From positions 62,001-126,000 of the forward strand of contig PHBH01000003.1 in NCBI GenBank assembly GCA_002840535.1: a stretch of 64,000 bases of DNA. Direction: 5' to 3'. Position 1 is the stretch's first letter, and each line of letters starts with the position of its first letter. This stretch comes from Deltaproteobacteria bacterium HGW-Deltaproteobacteria-15 (lineage in GTDB: Bacteria > Desulfobacterota > DSM-4660 > Desulfatiglandales > HGW-15). The notes below the pieces were generated by a model, which was given only the letters and a program-made list of their open reading frames with translations, had not been told where the DNA came from and did not search any database. Shown here piece after piece: positions 1 to 10,536 of the stretch. The position numbers and the translations under genes were made by a program.

Positions 1-747
<747 letters not shown>

Positions 748-1837
748 AGTACTCCCTGTAGCTTCCGTCCAGTATCCCCTCCACCCATCGGGTATTTTCG
801 AGATACCAGTCAATGGTTGTTCTTATGCCCTGTTCGAATTTCATGGTGGGTTCCCATCCCAGCTCTTTTCTGATCTTGGATGTATCCAGGGCGTATCTTC
901 TATCATGTCCGGGTCTGTCGAGCACGAACCGGATCAGTTTGGTTCGAGGTCCCTCCCCTCGGATGCCGAGTTTTCGGTCGAGATATTCGCAGATGAGCTC
1001 CACCACCTCACTGTTTCGCTTCTCGGCCATACCTCCCACGTTGTACGTTTCTCCCGGGCGCCCTTTCTCAAGGACTCTCAGAAGGGCACGGCAATGGTCT
1101 TCCACATAGAGCCAGTCCCGTACATTGCCCCCGTCCCCATACACAGGGAGTTCAATTCCCTTTCTTGCGTTCTGAATCATCAGGGGGATCAGTTTTTCGG
1201 GAAATTGGTAAGGCCCGTAGTTGTTGGAGGAATGGGTCATGATGACCGGCAGACGATAGGTTCGAAAGTAAGCTCGGGCAAGATGATCTGCGGCCGCTTT
1301 GCTTGCAGAATAGGGGCTCGATGGATCGTAGGGCGATTCTTCCGTGAAGAGACCCGAATCGCCGAGGGAACCAAAGACCTCGTCGGTGGAAATATGGAGG
1401 AATCTCCTGTCCGGCGGATAAGAGCCATCCTTTTGCAGCCATATGTTACGGGCGGTTTCAAGCAGATGAAAGGTTCCCAGAACATTCGTCCGTATGAATG
1501 CCTCGGGCCCCAGAATGGATCTGTCCACATGGGATTCCGCGGCGAAGTGGATGACCCAGCGTATCTGAAACCTTTCAAACAGACCCTTCACGCAAAAAGG
1601 ATCGCAGATATCTCCCCTGATAAAATGGTATCGATCTGCAAATCCTCCTTCCATGCCGTCCAGATTGGCCAGGTTTCCTGCATAGGTCAGGTTGTCAATA
1701 TTGACGAGTCTTACATCTTCTCTGGCATTGAGAATGAATCGGACGAAGTTGCTGCCGATAAAACCGCATCCGCCTGTAATTAGCACGTCCATTGTCATAT
1801 TTCTTCCGTAATAGGATCTTATCCTCAGAACGGGAAC

Positions 1838-1866
1838 ACCATATAAGGGTGCCGCTTGATTGTCAA
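1838..1866 (-). promoter_or_regulatory. Sigma-70 promoter for rmlBA
   Basis: On the reverse strand TTGACA (1866-1861) is followed after 17 bases by TATGGT (1843-1838). Transcription would start about 30 bases before the rmlB ATG. It lies in the 323-base divergent gap 1799-2121, which otherwise holds only the opposing promoter. Confidence 0.5.
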
Positions 1867-1924
1867 TTCCGACGATGCACCACGCTGTACGATGAGCCGA
1901 TCGGAGAAACCCTCAGGTTGTCCC

Positions 1925-1953
1925 TTGCCAATGGGGTATCTGTGGCTTAATGT
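1925..1953 (+). promoter_or_regulatory. Candidate sigma-70 promoter for the AAA-VWA genes
   Basis: TTGCCA (1925-1930) and TAATGT (1948-1953) are separated by 17 bases. This would give a leader of roughly 160 bases before the chosen start at 2122. No other recognisable signal was seen in the leader. Confidence 0.3.
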
Positions 1954-2121
1954 AATGAGAAACGCTTTCTTAACACTTTCACTCTGTGAAAATGCAGCAG
2001 GGCTGACTATGGGGGTTCTCTAAGAAAAAGGAGATGTATCTGGGAAAACACATAACCTCCGTCGACCCTCTATTCCATGGAACTGGAGAGTTACCACTTT
2101 TCAGACATATGGGGTGATGCG

Positions 2122-2934
2122 ATGAAAGCCCAGGCGAGGGCCGTAGATGAATATCGAATACACGATGAGCCTTACTATCTTTCCATATCCAATGAAATCG
2201 ATCTCTTCACCAAGGCTTACGAAAACAGATTGCCGGTGCTCCTCAAGGGTCCTACCGGCTGCGGCAAAACCCGTTTTGTGGAGCACATGGCCTGGCGGCT
2301 TGACCGCCCCCTGATCACCGTTGCCTGTCATGACGATCTCACCTCGTCTGATCTCGTCGGAAGGTATCTCATAAAAGGAAGCCAGACAATCTGGTCGGAT
2401 GGTCCTCTGGCAAGGGCGGTTAGAACAGGAGCCCTGTGTTATCTGGACGAGATCGTAGAGGCCAGGAAGGATACGACCGTGGTCATCCATCCTCTTGCCG
2501 ATGACCGGCGCATACTGCCGATGGAAAAACGGGGAGAGATCCTTACCGCCACACCGGAGTTCATGCTGATCATCTCCTATAATCCGGGATACCAGAGCAT
2601 CATGAAGGATCTCAAGCCGAGCACGAGGCAACGTTTTGTGTCTCTCGATTTCACCTACCCCGACGAGACGAAAGAAGTGCAAATCATTATGAGAGAGGCC
2701 GCGGTTCCCATGGAGACGGCCAGACGGCTGCGAAAACTGGGTGAGATGACGAGAAACCTCAAAGAAAGGGGTCTCGACGAAGGCGCAAGCACACGACTCC
2801 TGATTAATGCCGCGAAGCTGATCTCCTCAGGTATAGATCCGCGGGAAGCATGCCACGCGGCCGTTACAGGCACATTGACGGATGACGAGGAAATGCGGAT
2901 TTCCATGGATGAGATGGTGAAGTCGTTGTTCTAG
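2122..2934 (+). CDS. MoxR-type AAA ATPase, CbbQ/NirQ/NorQ subfamily
   Basis: AAA+ ATPase of the family that, with a VWA partner, remodels or activates metalloenzymes (Rubisco for CbbQO, nitric oxide reductase for NorQD). Walker A GPTGCGKT is at residues 43-50 and Walker B LCYLDE ends near 110. The 270-residue length is normal for CbbQ/NorQ. I chose the ATG at 2122 because GGGGTGA lies just upstream; the in-frame ATG at 2077 has no ribosome site. The VWA partner starts 8 bases after the stop. No Rubisco, nor or gas-vesicle gene lies in the window, so the client is unknown. Confidence 0.88.
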   Translation: MKAQARAVDEYRIHDEPYYLSISNEIDLFTKAYENRLPVLLKGPTGCGKTRFVEHMAWRLDRPLITVACHDDLTSSDLVGRYLIKGSQTIWSDGPLARAVRTGALCYLDEIVEARKDTTVVIHPLADDRRILPMEKRGEILTATPEFMLIISYNPGYQSIMKDLKPSTRQRFVSLDFTYPDETKEVQIIMREAAVPMETARRLRKLGEMTRNLKERGLDEGASTRLLINAAKLISSGIDPREACHAAVTGTLTDDEEMRISMDEMVKSLF

Positions 2935-2941
2935 GGTTTTT

Positions 2942-5314
2942 ATGGCTTTTGTAACCAAGAGAAAGAACGTCGAGAACGAAATTCTGCTTTTGCTTCCAAT
3001 CCCCCTCTATACGAGCTCCCGGATCTACTATGAAGAAGATCTCGAGGAGATGGGGATAGGAAATGTCCTGGAAGGCCATCCCGAAGAAGTGCGCATTGCC
3101 GTTCTTCGACAGGCCGGAATCCTCTCGAGCATACAGCCCGAGTTGGCCTTTCACTTCCTTCTGATTTTCCCGAGACTCCTGGAGAGCGTCAGACTGAGTG
3201 AGCTCGGCAAGTGGGTCGGAATAACACTGGACATCTATGACAGAGAGGGTCTGAATCCTGCCAGGGATTTCATCCTCCGGATGGAAAGACATCCTCTTTT
3301 CGCCCTCCATTGGGGAAAGGGGGTCTCTTTCAATGATGTCTATGGGGTGCTCTCCAACTATCTTCGCGGTCTCGGCAGGGATGACATCGTCCTGGAACAG
3401 GGAAAGTCCCTGTATACGAATATCACCGCCATCTATTTGCCGGACCGAGTCCCGATCTTTGTCGAAGATGAGACCAATTTCCTGCTGTACAAAATCATGG
3501 TGACCCACAAGTTCGGCCAGATACGGCTGGGCACTTTTCTGTTGAAATGGAACGGTCTCTCCGATCTGGAGAGGGACCTCGGCGAGCGCTACCGGAAGTC
3601 TCTGCCGCCCAATGGAACTCGTTCCCTGTCGCGTCTCTTCAATCTTTTTCCGGAGCCGAAACTCGCAAGGGATCTGTTCATTCTTGCCGACACCATTCGA
3701 GTGGAAGAGTGGATGTCGCGCGAGTTCGCAGGACTTCATCGGGACCTGGTCGATATCAAGAGAGAACTTGCGCTATTGCGCGGGGGGGTTGAGCACCTTC
3801 CGCCCAGAAGCCAGGTGGTGGAACTCCTTATCTCGTGGTGGCTGTCAGGCAGGATGATTCCTCTTCCCGAGCAGAGAGTGTCCCGGATCGCGCGGAAGAT
3901 TGCAGACCTTTTCTCTCTCCTTGGGCCGCAGGAGGAGCGTTCTACTGAAGAGATCGCCAGGCTTGTCTCCGATGCCTATGCGTTTATGGATTCTCTTCCG
4001 CTCCAGTACAACGCAGCGAAAAGCATTCCGTATGCCGGGGTGCTCAGGCCGGACGAAGCGGAACGGGGCCGCCGAAGAAGGCGTGAATCCTTGCGAACGA
4101 AGTTCCAGGGTGAGCTTTCGGATCTCCTCCATGAATTGCCTGAACCGGAGGAGGTCAGGATCGAAGTCCCGGAGACGGAAAGCCGGGGAGAGTCGGCGAA
4201 CAGGAGCGCCCGGAAACAGACGGTTCCCCGTGAACTGCTCGTGAACGGAAATCCTGTCCCTGTGCCGGAAGGACTCCAGAGAGTCATCGACGAAATCTAC
4301 GAAGACCTGGGGTCGATCCCCAGTTCTTATCTCACGGTCACGAACGAAATGTCCGGCCATTATTTTCGCTCCATGGTTCACCACCCGGATCCGCCGCCGG
4401 AGCAGACACAGGGGACTGCGTTCGCATTTCCTGAAAATGGAGAAGGAATCCATGCACTGGATGAATGGGACTTCAGGAGACAAGGATATAGAAAACGGTG
4501 GGCGCTCCTGAGAGAGACCGTTGCGGATGTAGGGGGGTTGCAGTTTGCTGAGGAAACGCTGGACCGCTACAGCGGAATGGTGAGGCAGATCAAGAGGCAG
4601 TTTGAGAGGATAAGGACCGGCCAGATGCTGCTCCGCAGGCAAAAGGATGGAGATGAGGTTGACCTGGACGCAGCTGTGGAGGCCTACCATGACAGACGAG
4701 CCGGGCTTTACCCCTCTGAAAGGCTCTTTGTGCGTGTGAGCCGAAATGAGAGGGATATCGCTACCGTTTTCCTCATAGATCTGAGCGGCTCTACCAGCGG
4801 ATGGGTCAATGACGTGGAGCGGGCGGCGCTTCTGATTATGAGTGAGGCGGTGCAGGTGCTCCAGGACCGATTTGCCATATTCGGTTTTTCAGGAAGAACC
4901 AGGAAACGGTGCGAGCTCTTCCGCATCAAGGGGTTCCATGAGCCTTACGGCGAGGCCATCAAACGCCGCATCGCAAACCTGCGCGCGCTCGAATATACCC
5001 GAATGGGTCCTCCCATAAGGTACCTGACCAGGAGGCTGAATGAGATAGAGGCGAGGACGCGGTTGTTGATTACCTTGACCGACGGCAAGCCTGACGACTA
5101 CGACGGGTATAATGGAGACTACGGGATTGAAGATACCCGTCAGGCCCTGATCGAAGCCAAGCGATCATCCATCCATCCCTTTTGCATCACCATAGATAAA
5201 TCGGAACACAGCTACCTCGCCCATATGTACGGGCCCGTGAACTATATCTTCATCGACAATCTTTCAAAACTCCCGCTCAGGGTTCCTGAGATCTACCGCA
5301 AGTTGACGACCTGA
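2942..5314 (+). CDS. VWA-domain protein, CbbO/NorD-like partner of the AAA ATPase
   Basis: A 790-residue protein. The N-terminal two thirds are helical with no enzyme motif I recognise; the C-terminal third is a von Willebrand A domain. The metal-ion site is intact in outline: D613-L-S-G-S617, a TRMGPP stretch consistent with the conserved Thr, and TDGKPDD with Asp at 714. CbbO and NorD have this architecture and couple to CbbQ/NorQ ATPases through the VWA domain. Arg-rich stretches near 380 and a charged linker near 420 suggest flexible hinges. It follows the ATPase by 7 bases, so co-expression is nearly certain. The target enzyme is not identifiable here. Confidence 0.85.
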   Translation: MAFVTKRKNVENEILLLLPIPLYTSSRIYYEEDLEEMGIGNVLEGHPEEVRIAVLRQAGILSSIQPELAFHFLLIFPRLLESVRLSELGKWVGITLDIYDREGLNPARDFILRMERHPLFALHWGKGVSFNDVYGVLSNYLRGLGRDDIVLEQGKSLYTNITAIYLPDRVPIFVEDETNFLLYKIMVTHKFGQIRLGTFLLKWNGLSDLERDLGERYRKSLPPNGTRSLSRLFNLFPEPKLARDLFILADTIRVEEWMSREFAGLHRDLVDIKRELALLRGGVEHLPPRSQVVELLISWWLSGRMIPLPEQRVSRIARKIADLFSLLGPQEERSTEEIARLVSDAYAFMDSLPLQYNAAKSIPYAGVLRPDEAERGRRRRRESLRTKFQGELSDLLHELPEPEEVRIEVPETESRGESANRSARKQTVPRELLVNGNPVPVPEGLQRVIDEIYEDLGSIPSSYLTVTNEMSGHYFRSMVHHPDPPPEQTQGTAFAFPENGEGIHALDEWDFRRQGYRKRWALLRETVADVGGLQFAEETLDRYSGMVRQIKRQFERIRTGQMLLRRQKDGDEVDLDAAVEAYHDRRAGLYPSERLFVRVSRNERDIATVFLIDLSGSTSGWVNDVERAALLIMSEAVQVLQDRFAIFGFSGRTRKRCELFRIKGFHEPYGEAIKRRIANLRALEYTRMGPPIRYLTRRLNEIEARTRLLITLTDGKPDDYDGYNGDYGIEDTRQALIEAKRSSIHPFCITIDKSEHSYLAHMYGPVNYIFIDNLSKLPLRVPEIYRKLTT

Positions 5315-5411
5315 AAGAACTCACTCCATTCCCCTCCATCTTTCCCTTTGAACTGAATCCTATTCAGATATAGATTGTCCTTTCCCCAAATTACTCCGCT
5401 AGGGTCAGGAA

Positions 5412-6911
5412 ATGGACGATCTTCAGGACAGAGGTTTCTCCACAGGGACGGCAGCTTCACTGGCGTCTCTTTTCAATCCCCGCACCGTTGCAGTGATCGG
5501 CGCCTCGTCGGTTATAGGCAAATGGGGCCAGATGATTCTCTCCAATATCCTCGCAGGGAGATTCCCTGGGAAGACCTTTCCCGTGAACTCCGGAGGCGGG
5601 ACCCTGTGCGGATTGAGCTCGTATAAACGGATACAGGACGTAACCGAGCCGATAGATCTTGCCGTAATCACGGCGCCTGCAGATGCGCTGAGAGAGGTCG
5701 TCAACGAGTGCTGCGAAAAGGGAGTGCGAGGGATGGTAGTAATCACCTCCGGATTCAGTGAGGCCGGAGAGGAGGGCAGGAGACTGGAAGAGGAGTTGGT
5801 ATCCCTGTCAAGAGCAGCACAAATGATCATGATCGGCCCCAATACCATGGGAATCCTCTGCCCTCATGCGGGACTCTTTGCCTCGGGGGCTCACAGCCGG
5901 CCAAGAAAAGGGACGGTGGCCTTTGTGTCCCAGTCCGGGAACCTGGGGACTCAGCTAATTCACTGGGCCGACCAGCAGGGGATAGGCATTTCGCTTTTTG
6001 TGGGATCCGGCAACGAAGCAATGGTCACCTGCAGCGATTACCTGGAGTACCTCGAAAGCGATCCTCATACGGAAACCATCATTCTTTACATGGAAAGCGT
6101 GAAGGATGGGCATCGATTCATCGAGGTCTCGAGAAGAGTGAATCGCTCCAAACCCGTCATCGTGCTCAAGGGAGGCAGAACCGAGGCCGGCAAAGTCGCG
6201 TCAGCCTCACATACCGGGGCAATGCACGGGGAGAGTGCCGTATTTGGGGCGGCTTGCAAACAGGCCGGACTTATCGAGGTTTCGGCGCCATCTGAGCTTC
6301 TCGATTTGTCTGCAGCGTTCTCTTCCCTGCCGCTTCCAAGGGGCAACCGCGTGGGGATCGTGACCCTCGGGGGGGGATGGGGCGTTGTAACGGCCGATCA
6401 GTGCAATGAGAAAGACCTCCTGGTTCCCGATATACCTGACCATATCGTCCGAACCATTGGATCCTTTCTGCCCCCCTTCTGGAGCAGGAGGAACCCGATA
6501 GACCTGGTCGGCACCAAAGACCCGCAGGTTCCTCTCGTGGCGGTAGAGGAACTCCTGAAGTGGGATGGCGTCGACGCGGTCATCAGTCTCGGCATTGTCG
6601 GCCGGCATGAACTGGTGCAATTGCTGGTTCAATCGGTTAGAGAAGTCGATCCTGGCGTCACTTCATCGCACCTGTCGCAGCTGGAATCAGCGAGCCGCGA
6701 GTATGAAAAGGCGTACGTTGCAAGGATGGCGGATCTGATGGCGGAGTATCGAAAACCGGTTATCGGCGTCTCTCTGGCCAGGACACGGGAGGGAACTGTG
6801 CGACACCAGCAGGGGAAGCCGTATCACCCGGTCTTCTACCAGACCCCGGAGGATGCGGTGAACGTGCTTGCCAGAATGGTTCAATATCACGAATACAAGG
6901 CAAGGTCTTGA
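5412..6911 (+). CDS. ADP-forming acyl-CoA synthetase, alpha-type (CoA-binding plus ligase domains)
   Basis: A 499-residue protein with the order CoA-binding Rossmann domain (AVIGASS near residue 28), then two succinyl-CoA-synthetase-like ligase domains (FVSQSGNLG near 175). The conserved SHTGA motif places the phosphohistidine at H267. In ADP-forming acetyl/acyl-CoA synthetases this half carries CoA and the phospho-His, while an ATP-grasp beta half makes ATP. No beta domain is fused and none lies next door, so the partner must be elsewhere or the protein has another role. AGGA lies just upstream of the ATG. Likely used to conserve energy from acyl-CoA in an anaerobe. Confidence 0.85.
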   Translation: MDDLQDRGFSTGTAASLASLFNPRTVAVIGASSVIGKWGQMILSNILAGRFPGKTFPVNSGGGTLCGLSSYKRIQDVTEPIDLAVITAPADALREVVNECCEKGVRGMVVITSGFSEAGEEGRRLEEELVSLSRAAQMIMIGPNTMGILCPHAGLFASGAHSRPRKGTVAFVSQSGNLGTQLIHWADQQGIGISLFVGSGNEAMVTCSDYLEYLESDPHTETIILYMESVKDGHRFIEVSRRVNRSKPVIVLKGGRTEAGKVASASHTGAMHGESAVFGAACKQAGLIEVSAPSELLDLSAAFSSLPLPRGNRVGIVTLGGGWGVVTADQCNEKDLLVPDIPDHIVRTIGSFLPPFWSRRNPIDLVGTKDPQVPLVAVEELLKWDGVDAVISLGIVGRHELVQLLVQSVREVDPGVTSSHLSQLESASREYEKAYVARMADLMAEYRKPVIGVSLARTREGTVRHQQGKPYHPVFYQTPEDAVNVLARMVQYHEYKARS

Positions 6912-6936
6912 GGAGGAGGGGGGACCCAGGAATCAA

Positions 6937-7037
6937 GATACACGATGCAGGATGCTGCAGGATACAGGATGCAGGATAAGAGATTAGGGATGGTTGTCTG
7001 CTTACTGCTTACCGCCTGCTGCTCACTGTTTACTGCC
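6937..7037. repeat. Intergenic word-repeat element (GCAGGAT and TTACTGC words)
   Basis: The stretch 6937-6977 repeats the word GATGCAGGAT / GATACAGGAT about four times. The stretch 7000-7037 repeats CTTACTGC / TTTACTGC several times and runs into the last codons of the GTPase gene. It is one of about ten such elements in this window, each with its own word. Confidence 0.7.
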
Positions 7038-8744
7038 TTTACCATCCATGAATGCGGTCTTGGAGCGGATGTCGGTCCTGAACCCGTTGAGGTCATCGGC
7101 GAGTGATTGAATATGGTTTTCCCATGTTTCAAGGAGCCCTTTGATTCCATGCTTCACCGCATTGACGGCAACGCTCTCCACCTTTCTTCTGTGGCGGCGG
7201 TAAAACCGGAAACCAACATAGAAGTTGAGGAGCATGTAGCTGCCGAGCGCGGCAAGCCCCTGCCCGCTGAAAAGGGTGTTGATCCAGGAGACGAGGAGCC
7301 GGAGAGCGGTTCTCCAGTCCGGACTCGCGATGATTCCTTCCCATGATTCCCTGCCCCCAATGGCTACAAGGAAAACGAGGAACAGCGCTGCGTACGTCGA
7401 GTGCTGAACAATTCTGAACCATCTGAAGGAAGGCGAGGGGAGCGTCTGCCCTTGAACAGCCAGACTTCTTGCCAGTCCCTTCTCAAAGGCTTCAACTCTT
7501 GCGGAAACATTCAGGATGGTTTCCATTCGCTCCAGAAGCGGACCGGGAAGGCTGTGCATAAGCATGCGGCGAAGAATGGAGTCCTTCACCTCCTCTACTT
7601 GAGCCTTGAACAACGAGAGGATGCTTTGGAGCGGGGTTCGAGCTGTTGTTTCGAGGGAGAACTTTTCCGATTTTCCCATTCGACGGAATTCTCCAGTCAG
7701 CAGATCAATGGCTTGCCCCGGCCCTACCAGAGCGGATGATCCCCTCCTGTGCAGGAGGATGGAACTCCATTCCCTGCTTAGCCATCCGGAGAGTCCCTTC
7801 TCCGCCTCCAAGATCCACTCGGATTTCCTGGTTTCCAATTCCTGGAGCGAGGTCTCTATGAACTGCTCCAAAGTTCTGAGGTGGATGGTTTCCCTCTCCA
7901 GCAGGGAGAAGATGGACTTCAGCTCCACATCCAGGTTGGCTGTCCGGATCGATCTGATCTCTTTGATATCCCTTTGTTGAAAGACGTACTGTCTGAAAAG
8001 GGGGAACTGGTTCCAGTGGGCCGGCTGCCCGACTGCGACGGCTTGCTCTGCGGCGAGTCCATAGAGGAGCGGTTCCTCCATGCCGTTTTCACGGAGATGG
8101 TTTTGAAAACGATCCATCGTGCGGGCCAGCAGGTCATACCCTTTTTGGATATCGTTCTCCTGAAACAGGAGATCCAGCTTATTCAGGACAAAAACGAAGT
8201 TCTGTTTCGACTTGGGGACTGATCCGAGAAACTCGTAGAAACGGGCATCGCCGTATTTTTCCAGAGAGGTGACCCATATGAGGAGGTCCAGATGTTCGAG
8301 AAAGCGGATCACTCTTTCGCGGTGTTCGGATGCGATGCTGTCGAAGTCAGGCAGGTCACAGAGCAGGATCCGTTCAATGGAATCGATGGAATGGGTCACT
8401 TCAATGAAAGGCACTTCGCTTCGGTTGAGAAAGGGAAGGGGGGGCGCCTCTCTGTGCCTGTAAATAAGGACATGATCCGTATGCGGTCTTCGACGGCTTG
8501 CAGAGGCGATCTTCGATCCGGCAAGTGCATTCATGAGTGTGGACTTCCCTACGCCCGTTCCACCCAGCAGCCCTATGCCAAGGACGTTTCGCTCAAGGGA
8601 GTCCAGCTTGTGCAGAACCCTCCCGGCCTCTGTGATAACAGCCTTTCTCTCCTCTTCCCCCAGCGAGAAGGGGAAACCCTGATCCATCAAAGCGAGGATT
8701 TGATTGGCGTCCGTTCGCAACTGTTGATAAGGGTGATCCATCAT
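7023..8744 (-). CDS. Dynamin-like membrane GTPase, second of a tandem pair
   Basis: A 573-residue GTPase. The P-loop GGTGVGKST is at residues 61-69, the G3 region reads CDLPDFDS (the DLPD form common in dynamin-like GTPases), and NKLD gives G4 specificity for guanine. A long helical region follows, then two hydrophobic segments (near residues 455-475 and 505-530) and an Arg/Lys-rich end. This order, G domain, helical stalk, membrane hairpin, is that of bacterial dynamin-like proteins that act on the inner membrane. Its ATG overlaps the stop of the upstream GTPase gene (ATGA), indicating obligate co-translation. Function in this organism is unknown. Confidence 0.8.
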   Translation of the reverse strand: MMDHPYQQLRTDANQILALMDQGFPFSLGEEERKAVITEAGRVLHKLDSLERNVLGIGLLGGTGVGKSTLMNALAGSKIASASRRRPHTDHVLIYRHREAPPLPFLNRSEVPFIEVTHSIDSIERILLCDLPDFDSIASEHRERVIRFLEHLDLLIWVTSLEKYGDARFYEFLGSVPKSKQNFVFVLNKLDLLFQENDIQKGYDLLARTMDRFQNHLRENGMEEPLLYGLAAEQAVAVGQPAHWNQFPLFRQYVFQQRDIKEIRSIRTANLDVELKSIFSLLERETIHLRTLEQFIETSLQELETRKSEWILEAEKGLSGWLSREWSSILLHRRGSSALVGPGQAIDLLTGEFRRMGKSEKFSLETTARTPLQSILSLFKAQVEEVKDSILRRMLMHSLPGPLLERMETILNVSARVEAFEKGLARSLAVQGQTLPSPSFRWFRIVQHSTYAALFLVFLVAIGGRESWEGIIASPDWRTALRLLVSWINTLFSGQGLAALGSYMLLNFYVGFRFYRRHRRKVESVAVNAVKHGIKGLLETWENHIQSLADDLNGFRTDIRSKTAFMDGKGSKQ

Positions 8745-10501
8745 CGGTCCCCGGATGAAAAGGAAGGTTCTGGAATCCCGGCGTGGAAAGTCTTCAGCCC
8801 GGCCGCAGCCTCAGGGGCCGCCATAACAGAGCGGAGGCAGCGTACATAGCTGTCATGCTGCTCCTGAAGAGGAGCAGTGAGCGCCTGCCTGTACTGCTCT
8901 CCCAGTTCACGGGCAATCTTTCGAATCTCCTGTGCGGCGAAAAGCTCGACCGCGCCCCGAGTGACAAAAGGAGCAAGGGCTGAATCGATAGCTGCGTCCA
9001 CGATGGAAAAGCCCCCTCCCACTGCAACCTCCATGGAGATGATCAGCATGCCCCAAAGGACAGAGGTGGTGTAAATCCCCCATTTCTTGGTTGCGGGAAT
9101 CCCGCGTGCCAGATCTTCAAAGGTTTTCTCCAACCAGGAATCCAGTCTCTCGAACGCCTGAGCGAGGAGGCCCATGACCTCCTCACGGGTCAACGAAAGA
9201 TCCTCCTTGCGCAGCGCGTGGAAGAGGGGTGAATCCCCGTCGGCAGGCGAGAGCTCCTTGAGAACCCGGATGTGAAATTTCTCCACTGCTCTGAGGACAG
9301 GATTATAGTCAGCCTCTCTCCGGATCTTTTGCAGGTCCTCCTTGGAGAATTGGGGCCGCGTCTGTTTCCCCAGCCCAACCATTCGAAGAGGTGTGAGGAC
9401 GATTTCCCGGATGAGCCTGCGCGGTCCTGCAAGCACGTCATACTTCGCGAAGAGTGCCCGTACTTTTTCGCCGAGTTGTTGCCTGCTCTCCTGCATATAG
9501 CGGTTTTGAAGGGTCTCGGTGAGCTCCATGGAAATCGACTCCCGGATTTCGGTCAGCCGGCTCAACCACGCCCGTGACGCACTCTCCTCCTGAGCGAGAA
9601 GAGAGATCATGCGGCCGGTCCCCTCCCGCAGCTCGTTGAGGAGACCGTTCAGATCTTTCTCACGATGAGTGCGAAACGGCTTTCCTTTCACAGCGGAAAG
9701 AAGATGACCCCTGAACTCCTGAAAGGATTGCTCGGCCTGGAGCTTCTCCGGCAATGGAGAGGGGATGTAGGGGACAGGGTACAATCGGTTTTCCTGGAGG
9801 GATATGCCAAAACCTTCGAGAACCCGGATGAGATCCGATCCGGAGTCGCGATCCCGTACCTTGTTCAAGATAAAGAAACACGGCTTCTCCGACCTCAGTA
9901 TTCGTCCAAGCACGGCGTTGGGAACTTCGTCCGCGTATTTCTCCTCACTGGAAACAAAAACTACGGCATCGGAGAGACGCAGGAGATCTTCCGTCATCCT
10001 ACGATTCGACAATTCCACGCTGTCCAGATCGGGGGTATCCACCAAGATCAGATGGCGCCACTCTTGCCGTTCATGTCCGAGAGCAATCAGGTGGCCAACC
10101 ATCCCTGAAGATGGCTGAGGGGGAAGCTTCACAAGTGATTCCTTGATGATCCTGATTCCTTCCAGGGGGAATTCTTCTTCAATGGAGGAGTCCTTATGGA
10201 CATAGGCCACCGGACCGCCGGTCTTGGGTCTCTCCACCCCGGCAAGGCTGAGGGAACTCTCACAGAGTCCATTGAAAAGGGTGGATTTCCCTGTCCCCGT
10301 GCCTCCGACAAACGTCACCCATGCGTCCTGGTTTATCCTCTTGTAATTGAGGACGGCTGCGGTTTTCGGCAGTTCTCCTTTTAGGGTTTCAAATTGTGCA
10401 TAGTCTATAACGAGGCCGGGGCATTGGAGATTCCCGAGGAACCGCCAATCCCAATTCGGTGCATCATTTTGAGCAGGTGTCTTGAGGAGAAACCGGTCCA
10501 A
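8741..10501 (-). CDS. Dynamin-like membrane GTPase, first of a tandem pair
   Basis: About 586 residues with GGTGTGKS at residues 66-73, DTPDLDS as G3 and NKVRD as G4, then a helical region and a C-terminal Gly/Ala-rich hydrophobic segment that may insert in the membrane. I chose the TTG at 10501: the reading frame is open farther upstream, but that part overlaps ybaK in another frame. AGGAGG lies 13 bases upstream of this TTG, 36 bases after the ybaK stop. The two GTPases differ in sequence but share architecture, as in paired bacterial dynamins that work as heteromers. The start is the least certain point. Confidence 0.78.
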   Translation of the reverse strand: MDRFLLKTPAQNDAPNWDWRFLGNLQCPGLVIDYAQFETLKGELPKTAAVLNYKRINQDAWVTFVGGTGTGKSTLFNGLCESSLSLAGVERPKTGGPVAYVHKDSSIEEEFPLEGIRIIKESLVKLPPQPSSGMVGHLIALGHERQEWRHLILVDTPDLDSVELSNRRMTEDLLRLSDAVVFVSSEEKYADEVPNAVLGRILRSEKPCFFILNKVRDRDSGSDLIRVLEGFGISLQENRLYPVPYIPSPLPEKLQAEQSFQEFRGHLLSAVKGKPFRTHREKDLNGLLNELREGTGRMISLLAQEESASRAWLSRLTEIRESISMELTETLQNRYMQESRQQLGEKVRALFAKYDVLAGPRRLIREIVLTPLRMVGLGKQTRPQFSKEDLQKIRREADYNPVLRAVEKFHIRVLKELSPADGDSPLFHALRKEDLSLTREEVMGLLAQAFERLDSWLEKTFEDLARGIPATKKWGIYTTSVLWGMLIISMEVAVGGGFSIVDAAIDSALAPFVTRGAVELFAAQEIRKIARELGEQYRQALTAPLQEQHDSYVRCLRSVMAAPEAAAGLKTFHAGIPEPSFSSGDR

Positions 10502-10536
10502 CTGCGTGAAGAAACCTCCTTGGATGTGATCGATGT

